Shown: in pieces, positions 16,976 to 25,105 of the stretch
Layout: every line of letters begins with the position of its first letter
Numbering within the stretch: the stretch's first letter is position 1
From: Thermoactinomyces vulgaris
Lineage (GTDB): Bacteria > Bacillota > Bacilli > Thermoactinomycetales > Thermoactinomycetaceae
DNA length: 64,000 bases
Direction: 5' to 3'
Assembly (NCBI RefSeq): GCF_003688725.1
Contig: NZ_REFP01000009.1
Location: forward strand, 372,001 to 436,000
The notes under the pieces: generated by a model
The model's input: the letters and a program-made list of their open reading frames with translations, nothing else
Database searches by the model: none
Told to the model about the DNA's origin: nothing
Made by a program: the position numbers and the translations under genes

Positions 16976-16993
16976 ATGCAAAAAGCATGCCAA
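16976..16993 (-). promoter_or_regulatory. Sigma-54 (RpoN) -24/-12 promoter
   Basis: Reading the minus strand: TTGGCATG, CTTT, TTGCAT. This equals the sigma-54 consensus TTGGCACG-N4-TTGCW except for one base, with GG and GC separated by exactly 10 bases. Transcription would start about 12 bases downstream and read the EIIB-ptsH-ptsI operon. The activator gene lies immediately upstream. Confidence 0.88.
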
Positions 16994-17040
16994 ACAATAA
17001 AACATACCGATTGGAAAGATTTTTCGCATCGGATGAGATT

Positions 17041-17075
17041 GGACACACCTGTGTGCAGCAAAATTACACACAAGG
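17041..17075 (-). promoter_or_regulatory. Putative upstream activator site for the LevR-type regulator
   Basis: Two overlapping inverted repeats: ACACA-CC-TGTGT (17043-17054) and TGTGTG-N11-CACACA (17050-17055 / 17067-17072). They lie about 50-95 bases upstream of the -24/-12 element, the usual position for an enhancer of a sigma-54 activator. Binding is inferred from position and symmetry only. Confidence 0.55.
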
Positions 17076-17085
17076 GTGGAACGGT

Positions 17086-19344
17086 TTAAACGGAAGACGC
17101 CGACAAACGGGTCATTTCTTGTGCCGTCATCGCCGGATATTGAACGGAAAAGACGGATTCCAGTTGGTGCAAAAGGTTTTTCCATAAATAGGATGGTTGT
17201 TCTGGCCGGGATTTATGCCCGCCGCCGTGATTTTGGCGGGACGTTTGATTGATTTGTTCTTTCAGCAGTTGATCGGTGTAAATCGCCAAATGCATCCAGA
17301 TCCCCAGTTCGCGTTCGGGGGTCCACTGAAATGTTTCTTGAAACGGCGCGCGATGTTTTTGGATCAGGTCGATATATTTTTTGGGATTAAAGTGGGTGAC
17401 CGTCTCCCGCAATCCTTGTTCCATTAACTGAAAGAGCCGGTTTTCGGGTTCCGGTTTCATGTCGCGTTTAAAAGATGAAGTGCCCGGGCGGCTATTGGAT
17501 AACAGTTCCTTCAATTTGTCCCATCCGGCGGGTTGGTACAGTTCCCAAACCGGAATGTATGGAACATCTTTCATCTTGGGGGGAACCGTCCCGACCACGG
17601 CGACCAGATGACAGGATTTCGCCAGTTCTTCCAACTCCCCGGATTCGCGTTCAAGCGGATCGATCTGCACCGCACGGATCAACACGTCCTGGTCTTGCTC
17701 CGGCAAGTGTTGTTTCAGCCAAAGTTCCAATGAAACCGCCGCTCCTTCGCCAGTTAAACAAACCGTGGCAATCACCCGCGGCTTCGGATCGGATGAACGG
17801 GGTTGATACAACGAGAAAAAAAGGGAGATTAAATCCAATTCATCTTTCGGCAAACGGATACCCAACGCTTGTTCCAAAGCAGTTCCGATCTGACCGGCCA
17901 GTTCTCGGTAAACCGGTTCAATTTTCAACCCGTTCAACGTTTTTTTCGCACGGGGTCCGGGTTGTTCCAAATAAGACTGGATGTGCAGGGCCAGGGCGTT
18001 GATCTTCGTGCCGGATATCTTTTGGGCCAGAGGATGGTTCCAATGATCCACACATTGCCCGAGCACCTGCCGGATCGATTGGAACAGACGGGTTTCCTGA
18101 TCCCCAGAGGGTTGTCGGTTTTTGGCTGAGTGCAAAAGACGGGTGATATATTCATTGACCGTTTCCTGCAGTTGCCGGTTTAATTCTGCAGGCGAAATGT
18201 TTTGTTTGCTTAATTGTTCTTTGGCTGCCAGCAGTTCACGGTAGATGTTGCCCGCTTCGTCTGTTGTTTTTGCTTTTGCCTCTATGGGTGCCGGTTGATC
18301 TTTCATTTTGGCTTCGATGGCGGCCGAGATCCAGCCTTGTTTGCGCAGATGGGCCGGCAAATCATGCAGTTGAATCACCACTTCTTGTCCGGAACGGTTC
18401 ATGTGTCGGAGGAAAGCGCGGGCGCACGCAATCTGGATATCGCTTTTTAATTGGCCGATGTTTCCAAAACAAGGATAAGTCAAAAGCCGCGAGCGGCATT
18501 CGGGGGACAGGGAAACGGGAATGTTCATCTGTTTGGATTCATTGAGGAGAAATTTTTCGATCAATTGTTCCCTCACCTGAACCGGACGCTTTCTGAGCGG
18601 CGGAATTTCAATTTGCACGGAGAAACGGCGCTGTAAGGTCGGCAATAACGCCTGTTCAGGAGGTTCGGTGGTGGCGCCGATCAGCCGGATGCGGGCAGGG
18701 TGTTCCACGGAAGCTTCCCCCAGGCGACGGTAAAATCCTTGGTCCATCAGGTAAAAAAGCATTTCTTGTCCCGATGGGGGAAGACGGTGGATTTCATCCA
18801 AAAACAAAATGCCGCCATTGGCCCGCTCCACCAACCCGGCCCGGTTTTCCTGCGCACCGGTGTAGGCGCCTTTCTTCACGCCAAACAGTTGAGCCAGAAG
18901 CAATTCGGGGTTTTGGGCGTATTCCGCACAGTTAAAAGAGACAAACGGAGTGTTTGGCGGAAGGTAATTTTTTTCGATGGCCACTTCGACCAATTTTTTG
19001 GCCATATAGGTTTTTCCGACACCGGTTTCCCCGGTAAACAAAATGGGAAGCCCTTTGGGAGGATATAAAAGAGCTGCCAGGGCATCGTCCAGCAATCCGT
19101 CATCTTCAGCCGGTTTCTGGCGGGAGGTTGCCTGGATTTTGCCCGGGTCATCCGCAGGAAAATACCGCACCGGGCGTCCCGCCTGTTTCCGGGCGCGTCC
19201 CAGTTTGACCAATTCATTTAAATACCGGCTGGCGGTGGAACGGTTCAGGCCTGATATCTTTCCGACTTGTTGTGCCGTCATTCCTTCCGGGTTTTCCAGG
19301 CAGGATTGACGGAGAACTTGTTCGATCCAATCCCGCTTTTTCAT
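17086..19344 (-). CDS. LevR/CelR-type sigma-54-dependent activator with PTS regulation domains
   Basis: 752 residues. Domains: N-terminal helix-turn-helix (about 1-55), AAA+ domain with Walker A GETGVGKT (105-112), the sigma-54 contact loop GAYTGA (159-164, a variant of GAFTGA) and Walker B FLDE; then a PRD (about 390-530), an EIIA/EIIB-like segment (VIATVCLTGEGAAVSLE) and a second PRD with TVTHFNPKKY. PRD histidines would be phosphorylated by HPr or EII, linking activity to PTS flux. Start ATG 19344 gives MKKRDWIEQ and follows AGAGGCGG. The gene lies just upstream of the sigma-54 promoter for EIIB-ptsH-ptsI, its likely target. Confidence 0.9.
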   Translation of the reverse strand: MKKRDWIEQVLRQSCLENPEGMTAQQVGKISGLNRSTASRYLNELVKLGRARKQAGRPVRYFPADDPGKIQATSRQKPAEDDGLLDDALAALLYPPKGLPILFTGETGVGKTYMAKKLVEVAIEKNYLPPNTPFVSFNCAEYAQNPELLLAQLFGVKKGAYTGAQENRAGLVERANGGILFLDEIHRLPPSGQEMLFYLMDQGFYRRLGEASVEHPARIRLIGATTEPPEQALLPTLQRRFSVQIEIPPLRKRPVQVREQLIEKFLLNESKQMNIPVSLSPECRSRLLTYPCFGNIGQLKSDIQIACARAFLRHMNRSGQEVVIQLHDLPAHLRKQGWISAAIEAKMKDQPAPIEAKAKTTDEAGNIYRELLAAKEQLSKQNISPAELNRQLQETVNEYITRLLHSAKNRQPSGDQETRLFQSIRQVLGQCVDHWNHPLAQKISGTKINALALHIQSYLEQPGPRAKKTLNGLKIEPVYRELAGQIGTALEQALGIRLPKDELDLISLFFSLYQPRSSDPKPRVIATVCLTGEGAAVSLELWLKQHLPEQDQDVLIRAVQIDPLERESGELEELAKSCHLVAVVGTVPPKMKDVPYIPVWELYQPAGWDKLKELLSNSRPGTSSFKRDMKPEPENRLFQLMEQGLRETVTHFNPKKYIDLIQKHRAPFQETFQWTPERELGIWMHLAIYTDQLLKEQINQTSRQNHGGGHKSRPEQPSYLWKNLLHQLESVFSVQYPAMTAQEMTRLSASSV

Positions 19345-19579
19345 GGTACCGCCTCTTTTTCTCATTCTTCTAAGTATCATACACACTTTGCACACTAATT
19401 GTCACCCGAGCGTGTAAAAAAGGCAAGAAAAAATGAAATCCAAATTTAACCGTACACCGGCAAAACCGATGATTTTCATTTTTTTCGGGCATCGCCTGGG
19501 ATGTGATGTTTTGGTACAATAAACAAAGATTGACTGAATCTCCGGACTCTTTGCCCGGCAAACTGGAGGGAAATCGATT

Positions 19580-21082
19580 TTGCATGAAAAATGGGAAGCA
19601 TTAAAAACGAAGTTGCGCGAAATATATGATTTGGAAGCAACGATGGCCATATTAAGCTGGGATCAAAATACATACATGCCCCCGGCTGCAGCGGAAGCAA
19701 GAGGACACCAACTGTCCCTGTTGGGGAAACTGGTGCATCAGAAAAAAACGGATCCACGGTTGGGCGAATTACTGGAGGATCTGGAAAAAGCGACGGCTTC
19801 TTCATCCTTGGATTCCGATCAGGCAGCCATCGTCCGGGTTGCCAAACGGCAGTATGAGGAAGCACAAAAAGTTTCGGCGGATTTCATGGCCCGTTTTTAC
19901 AGGCATATCACCGAAACCAACCAGGCGTGGTTGGAAGCGCGGGAAGCCAATGATTTTGGCAAAGTGATTCCTTACCTGAAAAAGACGTTGGAACTCAGTT
20001 TGGAATATGCCGACTTTTTTCCGGAAAAAGAGCATGTGTCCGACCCGTTGATCAACCGTTCGGACTACGGGATGAAAGCGTCGATGCTCCGCAAGTTGTT
20101 TCATGAGTTGCGAAGGGAATTGGTTCCCTTTGTGGAAGCGGTGACGAAGAAGCCGGCTTCGGACCGTTCCTCTTTGGAGCAATCTTATCCGGTGCAAAAA
20201 CAGCTGGATTTCAGCAAGGAAATTATCAAGCAGATGGGATTTGATTTCAACCGCGGGAGAGTGGATTTGTCGGCCCACCCATTTATGACGCGGTTTGCGG
20301 CAGGAGATGTTCGCATCACCACCCGCGTCAATGAACGGGATATCAGCGAAGCGTTGTTCAGTACGATCCATGAAGCCGGGCATGCGCTGTATGAATTGGG
20401 GATTCGCCCGGAATATGACGGAACCCCGCTTTATGACGGGACCTCTTCCGGGGTACACGAAAGCCAGTCGCGTCTGTGGGAAAATGTGATTGCCAGAAGC
20501 CGGGAGTTTTGGACCTATTTTTATCCGCAATTGCAGGCCACGTTCCCGACCCAGTTGGGAAGGGTGACACTGGATGAGTTTTACCGGGCCATCAATCATG
20601 TGGAGCGGTCGCTGATCCGTACGGAAGCGGATGAATTGACATACAACTTGCATGTGATTATCCGCTTTGATCTGGAACTGCACATGCTGGAAGGAAAACT
20701 CCGGGTGGAAGATTTGCGTGATGCATGGAATGAACGTTATCAGTCCGATCTTGGAATCACTCCTCCCGATGACCGTTCGGGCGTATTGCAGGATATCCAT
20801 TGGTATGCGGATTTTATTGGCGGACAGTTTCAGGGCTATGCGCTTGGAAATATCTTAAGTTGCCAATTTTACGAAGCGGCATTAAAAGATGCCCCTCACA
20901 TCCCGGATCAAATTGCACACGGGAGCTTTACCGCTCTTCATTCTTGGTTGAAAGAACAGATCTATCAGCATGGAAGCAAATATACAGCAGATGAATTGAT
21001 CCGGCGGGCAACCGGATCGGAACTGACCATCCAACCCTATCTGGATTATTTAAGAAAAAAATACAGTGAATTATATTTATAG
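19580..21082 (+). CDS. M32-family metallocarboxypeptidase (thermostable carboxypeptidase Taq type)
   Basis: 500 residues, the family length. Zinc motif HEAGH at 264-268 with catalytic Glu265; other M32 signatures are SWDQNTYMPP near the N-terminus, HESQSRLWEN, and LQDIHWYAD followed by GYALGN. Removes C-terminal residues from peptides, acting in the cytoplasm in protein turnover. TTG start at 19580 with GGAGGG nine bases upstream; there is no in-frame ATG near. Divergent from the LevR-type regulator, single gene. Confidence 0.93.
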   Translation: MHEKWEALKTKLREIYDLEATMAILSWDQNTYMPPAAAEARGHQLSLLGKLVHQKKTDPRLGELLEDLEKATASSSLDSDQAAIVRVAKRQYEEAQKVSADFMARFYRHITETNQAWLEAREANDFGKVIPYLKKTLELSLEYADFFPEKEHVSDPLINRSDYGMKASMLRKLFHELRRELVPFVEAVTKKPASDRSSLEQSYPVQKQLDFSKEIIKQMGFDFNRGRVDLSAHPFMTRFAAGDVRITTRVNERDISEALFSTIHEAGHALYELGIRPEYDGTPLYDGTSSGVHESQSRLWENVIARSREFWTYFYPQLQATFPTQLGRVTLDEFYRAINHVERSLIRTEADELTYNLHVIIRFDLELHMLEGKLRVEDLRDAWNERYQSDLGITPPDDRSGVLQDIHWYADFIGGQFQGYALGNILSCQFYEAALKDAPHIPDQIAHGSFTALHSWLKEQIYQHGSKYTADELIRRATGSELTIQPYLDYLRKKYSELYL

Positions 21083-21164
21083 GAGATTCTGACAGCAAAT
21101 GTCCCGGGGGCATTTGCTTTTTTCTATAGGAAAAAAGCCGGCTGTGGTATACTTATATTGTAAA

Positions 21165-21194
21165 TGTAAACTATTTATTTCGATTTGGTTTACA
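21165..21194 (+). promoter_or_regulatory. BirA operator upstream of bioB
   Basis: TGTAAAC and GTTTACA, a perfect 7+7 inverted repeat separated by 16 bases, about 70 bases before the bioB start. This is the form of the BirA (biotin repressor) site in Bacillales, so bioB should be repressed when biotin is plentiful. TACAAT within the right arm may be the -10 element. Confidence 0.8.
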
Positions 21195-21263
21195 ATTGAA
21201 TTGGCCCGACACCGGTTGATCCGGAGATTGGGTTCATGCATTTTTAAGGAGCAGGAGGTTTCT

Positions 21264-22271
21264 ATGACACTTCATTCTTTCAGAAGCTTGTCCAAATGGG
21301 AAAAGTTGGCGGATAAGGCGCTTCAAGGAGAAACATTGAGCATGGAAGAGGGCCTTTCGGTGTTAAATGCACCGGATGATGAATTGCTGCCTTTGTTGCA
21401 AGCCAGCTTCCGTGTCCGGTGCCATTATTTCGGGAAAAAGGTCAAATTAAATATGATCATCAATGCCAAAAGCGGGCTTTGTCCGGAAGATTGCGGTTAT
21501 TGTTCGCAATCGGTCGTTTCGCAGGCTCCGGTTGAGCGATACAGTTTATTGAAAAAAGAGGAATTGGTCGACGGGGCAAAAGAAGCCTTGGCACGAAAAG
21601 CCGGGACCTATTGCATTGTGGCAAGCGGGCGCGGACCGACCCGACGTGAACTGGATGAAGTGGTTCAAGCGGTTCGGGAAATCAAAGAAAAATATCCGCT
21701 AAAAATTTGCGCTTGTTTGGGGATCTTGAATGATGATCAAGTCAAACGGTTAAAAGAAGCCGGCGTGGACCGTTACAACCACAACCTGAATACCGGCGAA
21801 AAACACTATGAAAACATCACCACCACCCATACGTATCAAGACCGGGTGGAAACACTGCAATTGGTGAAGAAGGGGGGCATTTCCCCTTGCTCCGGCTATA
21901 TTGTCGGCATGGGGGAAACCCAAGAACAAGTCGTGGAAATGGCTTTGGCCTTGCGTGAACTGGATGTTGATTCGATCCCGGTGAACTTCTTGAATCCCAT
22001 CCCCGGAACGCCTTTGGAAGGGATGAATGAATTAAATCCGCGTTATTGTTTAAAAGTGCTTGCGTTGTTTCGTTTCATATGTCCGCAAAAGGAAATTCGG
22101 GTTTCGGGAGGAAGAGAAGTCAATTTGCGCCATTTGCAAGCATTGTCCCTCTATCCTGCCAATTCCATTTTTGTCGGGGATTACTTGACGACAGAAGGCC
22201 AATCGGCCTTGTTGGATCATCAAATGATACGGGATATGGGATTTGAGGTGGAAGAGGCAGAAGAAGATTGA
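21264..22271 (+). CDS. bioB: Biotin synthase
   Basis: Radical-SAM enzyme that inserts sulfur into dethiobiotin. 335 residues. The 4Fe-4S ligands are Cys73, Cys77 and Cys80 (GLCPEDCGYC); YNHNLNT and the 2Fe-2S ligand region are present, and the C-terminal IRVSGGREVNL motif is typical. ATG 21264 follows GGAGCAGGAGG; the long upstream extension of the frame covers the operator and is not coding. Other biotin genes are not adjacent. Confidence 0.96.
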   Translation: MTLHSFRSLSKWEKLADKALQGETLSMEEGLSVLNAPDDELLPLLQASFRVRCHYFGKKVKLNMIINAKSGLCPEDCGYCSQSVVSQAPVERYSLLKKEELVDGAKEALARKAGTYCIVASGRGPTRRELDEVVQAVREIKEKYPLKICACLGILNDDQVKRLKEAGVDRYNHNLNTGEKHYENITTTHTYQDRVETLQLVKKGGISPCSGYIVGMGETQEQVVEMALALRELDVDSIPVNFLNPIPGTPLEGMNELNPRYCLKVLALFRFICPQKEIRVSGGREVNLRHLQALSLYPANSIFVGDYLTTEGQSALLDHQMIRDMGFEVEEAEED

Positions 22272-22394
22272 ACTTTTGCCTTGTGAAAACGGCCTGACAA
22301 AAATCCAAGAAAGCACATTGATTGATCCGCTCGCCGTGAGGAATGTATGGTAAGATGGGAGTAAATTAAATAATGATGAAAGGATGGAGCGGAT

Positions 22395-23171
22395 TTGTTT
22401 AAGAAAATTCTAGCTTCTTTGGGAGTGGGAGCGGCCAAAATCGATTTGGTTTTGGATTCCGATGTGGTCACCATGGGTGAAGAGGTCACCGGAAAGGTGT
22501 ATGTTGAGGGAGGCGAAGTCGAACAGCTAATCGAAGAGTTGGAAGTCCACTTCAATCTGGCGTCCTCTTTTAAAAAGGACGATGAAATCAAGTATGTCAA
22601 TGAAACCATCGCAACCATTCCGGTGATGCAGGAAGAATTTGTGGTCCGGCCCGGGGAAAAAAGAGAATTTGATTTCTATTTTAAATGTCCTGAACTGCTC
22701 CCGGTTTCATCCGTCAACACCCGTTATTATTTCCAATCCAATTTGGAAATCATAAGCGGCATTGATGCCAAGGACCGGGACGTTGTCGATGTAAAGCCGT
22801 CGGGCCTTCTCAAAAACTTTTTGGGCGGTTTTGCAAAGCTGGGCTTTGTTCACTATGGAGAAGGGTATACCGGCCAACGGAACGGAGGCGTCCAAATCAT
22901 CCAGTTTCATGCCACCGATTGGATGCGCGGCAAATTTGATGAAATCGTGTTTCAGTATAAACCGAAACAGGCGGTAAACAGCGTCAGAGGATTTTTTGAA
23001 TTGGATAAGAAAACCAAAGGGTTGATCGGCATGCTGGCAGATGAGCTGGATTTGGATGAAAAAAAGGGAGCTTTTGAATTCCGTGCGGAAGAACTTTCCT
23101 CTGAAGAGGCGGCGGCAGAAACCATACGCAATTTCATCATCAAAAATTCTTCCGGATTAATTACCGGATAA
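22395..23171 (+). CDS. spo0M: Spo0M-like sporulation control protein (SpoOM family)
   Basis: 258 residues with an arrestin-like beta sandwich: FKKILASLGVGAAKIDLVL at the start, TGKVYVEGG and PGEKREFDFYFKCPE strands, then an acidic helical tail. This is the Spo0M family, cytosolic proteins that influence entry into sporulation and cell-end events in B. subtilis. Start is TTG 22395 with AAGGATGGAG just upstream. Single gene followed by a weak hairpin. Confidence 0.88.
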   Translation: MFKKILASLGVGAAKIDLVLDSDVVTMGEEVTGKVYVEGGEVEQLIEELEVHFNLASSFKKDDEIKYVNETIATIPVMQEEFVVRPGEKREFDFYFKCPELLPVSSVNTRYYFQSNLEIISGIDAKDRDVVDVKPSGLLKNFLGGFAKLGFVHYGEGYTGQRNGGVQIIQFHATDWMRGKFDEIVFQYKPKQAVNSVRGFFELDKKTKGLIGMLADELDLDEKKGAFEFRAEELSSEEAAAETIRNFIIKNSSGLITG

Positions 23172-23188
23172 TTATGGAAATTAATGAT

Positions 23189-23220
23189 TCCCTCGATCCC
23201 GATGGACGAGGGATATTTAT
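23189..23220 (+). terminator. Probable weak terminator after spo0M
   Basis: TCCCTCG / CGAGGGA stem followed by TATTTATTT rather than a clean T run. Confidence 0.55.
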
Positions 23221-23451
23221 TTACATAAAATAAACTTCTTGGAAACAAAGATTCAACCTGTAAAATCAAATTTTGTTTAATTTTAGTTGTAATTAAAATT
23301 ACTGGTTAACAAAGACATGGAATTTTTAAATTTTCCCGGGAGGAAAGAATTATAAAAAGATATAAATATATATATAAAACTTTTTTATGACAAAGTTTTA
23401 CGAAATAAAACAGAAAATCATCCAGGTCTTTGTGGGGGGAGGAGCAAACCG

Positions 23452-23835
23452 ATGATATATATCTGTTTGCTGATACTGTCGTATTTGTTTATCAGCATCA
23501 ACCGGGCGTTGTTGGGAATCCCGGGTTTTTTCTATTATTCCAGTGTCCGGCCGGTCTTGAAAATGTACTTCCGGGATAAGCTTTTTAAAGTGGAAGAAGT
23601 GTATTATTGGGAAATGGCCGAATCACTGGGAGACCGGGCTTTGTGGTCGATTTTGCCGGCGTATGTGTTGGCGTTTGACTTGTTGGATCTTCCGAATGTT
23701 TGGTTGAAAGCGGGGACTTTCCTTTTCATCAACTATTTGTGGTGCCTCTTTTATGCCGCGGCTTTGGTGAAAGAGTATATTCCCCAGACCCCCGCATTGA
23801 GACCGCGTGTGATGCGGGCAAGCAATCATTTATAA
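23452..23835 (+). CDS. Membrane protein of unknown function (127 aa)
   Basis: 127 residues with an N-terminal hydrophobic helix (IYICLLILSYLFISINRALL), a central soluble segment containing paired aromatic and charged residues, and two more hydrophobic stretches (WSILPAYVLAFDLLDL, AGTFLFINYLWCLFYAAAL). GGGGGGAGGAGC precedes the ATG. The 280-base AT-rich upstream gap carries GTTTTA-CGAAA-TAAAAC (23395-23411), a possible operator, and no other gene. No family recognised. A strong terminator follows. Confidence 0.75.
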   Translation: MIYICLLILSYLFISINRALLGIPGFFYYSSVRPVLKMYFRDKLFKVEEVYYWEMAESLGDRALWSILPAYVLAFDLLDLPNVWLKAGTFLFINYLWCLFYAAALVKEYIPQTPALRPRVMRASNHL

Positions 23836-23848
23836 ATTAAGGTGGAAC

Positions 23849-23889
23849 GTTGCTCAGGCATCCGTCGGGGATGCACCGGGCAACTTTTT
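23849..23889 (+). terminator. Terminator of the membrane protein gene
   Basis: GTTGC...GCAAC outer stem with inner GGCATCC / GGATGC pairing and TTTTT after it. Confidence 0.85.
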
Positions 23890-24038
23890 GCTTTCTAAAG
23901 GGATGTTTAAAATAACAAGGAATCCAACTGTTAATTAATAGATATTTTAAAACTATTTAGAAATATATGTTATAATGAATGTAACCATGAATGGAAAATT
24001 TCATGAAATCTGGGTTTTCTTTGGAAGGGAGGAAAGGG

Positions 24039-24839
24039 ATGAAAAAGGGGTGGACCGCCTTTTTCGCTTTTTGGCTGGTTGTGGCGGCGCTTCCTTTATC
24101 ACACAGCTTGGCTCAGGATGCCTATTCGATTCGGTGCAGTGTCGGTTTTGATGAACAAAGTGAACGGTATTATGTGTATGCGCGGCTCACGGTTGGATCC
24201 GGCGATCAAGTGGAAGGAAGCTGGTATTATTTTGACCGTGAACACAACCAATCGTTCCGCGAGATTGGCGATCGCGATGTCTCTTTTTTAAAGATCGGGA
24301 ATGATGCCGGGAAAACCGCGGCACTCCTCAAGTTTGACGGGATTATCAACCGCAAGCCGTATATATTGGAAGAAAACTGCACGTTTACCCGGGAAGGCAT
24401 TCGGTTGCAAGTGTCACCCTCCCAAGAGGGCATCCGCGCTTCCGGGGAAATTTTATATGGGAGTCAAGCGGCAGGAAAATGGCATTTTCAAATTTTTGAT
24501 CAACAAGGACAAGAAAAAGCTTCCATTTGGCTCCGGCAAAACGGGGAGACCGCAAGCCACCGGTTTGAGGCGCTTCCTCCTGGCGCTTATCAGGCACAGC
24601 TCACCTTTGACGGGACGATCAACGGCGACCGGCGAATATTAAGAGATGCTTATTCGTTCCAAGTCTCTCCCGAAAGCTCTTCACCGGCTTCTGAAGACGA
24701 ACCCGGCTTGCCGGATTCCGGTCCGAATCCTTCGCAAAGCAGCTCCACTCCGTTTTTCTTCACACCCGTTGCCATCTTTTCGGTTGTCGCATTGGGGGCG
24801 GGAATCATCATTTGGATCGTTATTTATCGAAAAATGTGA
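24039..24839 (+). CDS. Secreted, C-terminally anchored protein with an internal repeat
   Basis: 266 residues. A signal peptide (MKKGWTAFFAFWLVVAALPL, probable cut after SLA) leads an extracellular part containing two similar beta-rich units: LKFDGIINRKPYILEENCTF and LTFDGTINGDRRILRDAYSF share the FDGxINxxxxIL core. A Ser/Pro-rich linker (about 215-235) and one membrane helix (FFFTPVAIFSVVALGAGIII) ending in YRKM follow, so the domain sits outside, tethered by its C-terminus. Start ATG 24039 follows GGAAGGGAGG; the earlier ATG at 23991 lacks a ribosome site. Function unknown; an Ig-like adhesion or sensing role is speculation. Confidence 0.8.
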   Translation: MKKGWTAFFAFWLVVAALPLSHSLAQDAYSIRCSVGFDEQSERYYVYARLTVGSGDQVEGSWYYFDREHNQSFREIGDRDVSFLKIGNDAGKTAALLKFDGIINRKPYILEENCTFTREGIRLQVSPSQEGIRASGEILYGSQAAGKWHFQIFDQQGQEKASIWLRQNGETASHRFEALPPGAYQAQLTFDGTINGDRRILRDAYSFQVSPESSSPASEDEPGLPDSGPNPSQSSSTPFFFTPVAIFSVVALGAGIIIWIVIYRKM

Positions 24840-24911
24840 CGAATCAAAAGGAACCGGATCGTTTTGAAAAAATATTTTTGTCAGAAGGAATTAAAAAGTC
24901 GATAAAAACCC

Positions 24912-24940
24912 TTGACGAAAATAAAAAACAGAGAAATAAT
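24912..24940 (+). promoter_or_regulatory. Sigma-A promoter of the fad operon
   Basis: TTGACG and AATAAT separated by 17 bases, in an AT-rich stretch 165 bases before fadN. A hairpin (AGGGATAG/CTATCCCT, 25024-25047) sits in the transcribed leader but lacks a T tail, so I do not call it a terminator. Confidence 0.65.
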
Positions 24941-25051
24941 ATTATTGAAATTAATTATAAACAAAATAAAATTTGTTAAGTTATGAATTGGTGTCAATCC
25001 TCTTGTAGTCAAAGCCGATCCTTAGGGATAGGTTTTTTTCTATCCCTCAAG

Positions 25052-25069
25052 TGAATGACTGTTCATTCA
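25052..25069 (+). promoter_or_regulatory. FadR operator
   Basis: TGAATGACTGTTCATTCA: arms TGAATGA and TCATTCA in the exact 18-base frame of the Bacillus FadR site (TGAATGAnTAnTCATTCA), with one central base differing. Positioned in the leader before fadN, it would block transcription until long-chain acyl-CoA releases FadR. Confidence 0.85.
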
Positions 25070-25105
25070 GACGGGGTTTTTTAAAAGAAGAGAGGAGGAG
25101 AACTC

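Noticed and set aside
19802-20800. 332-codon minus-strand frame opposite the M32 carboxypeptidase
   Set aside because: Shadow frame; the plus-strand gene has all catalytic motifs.
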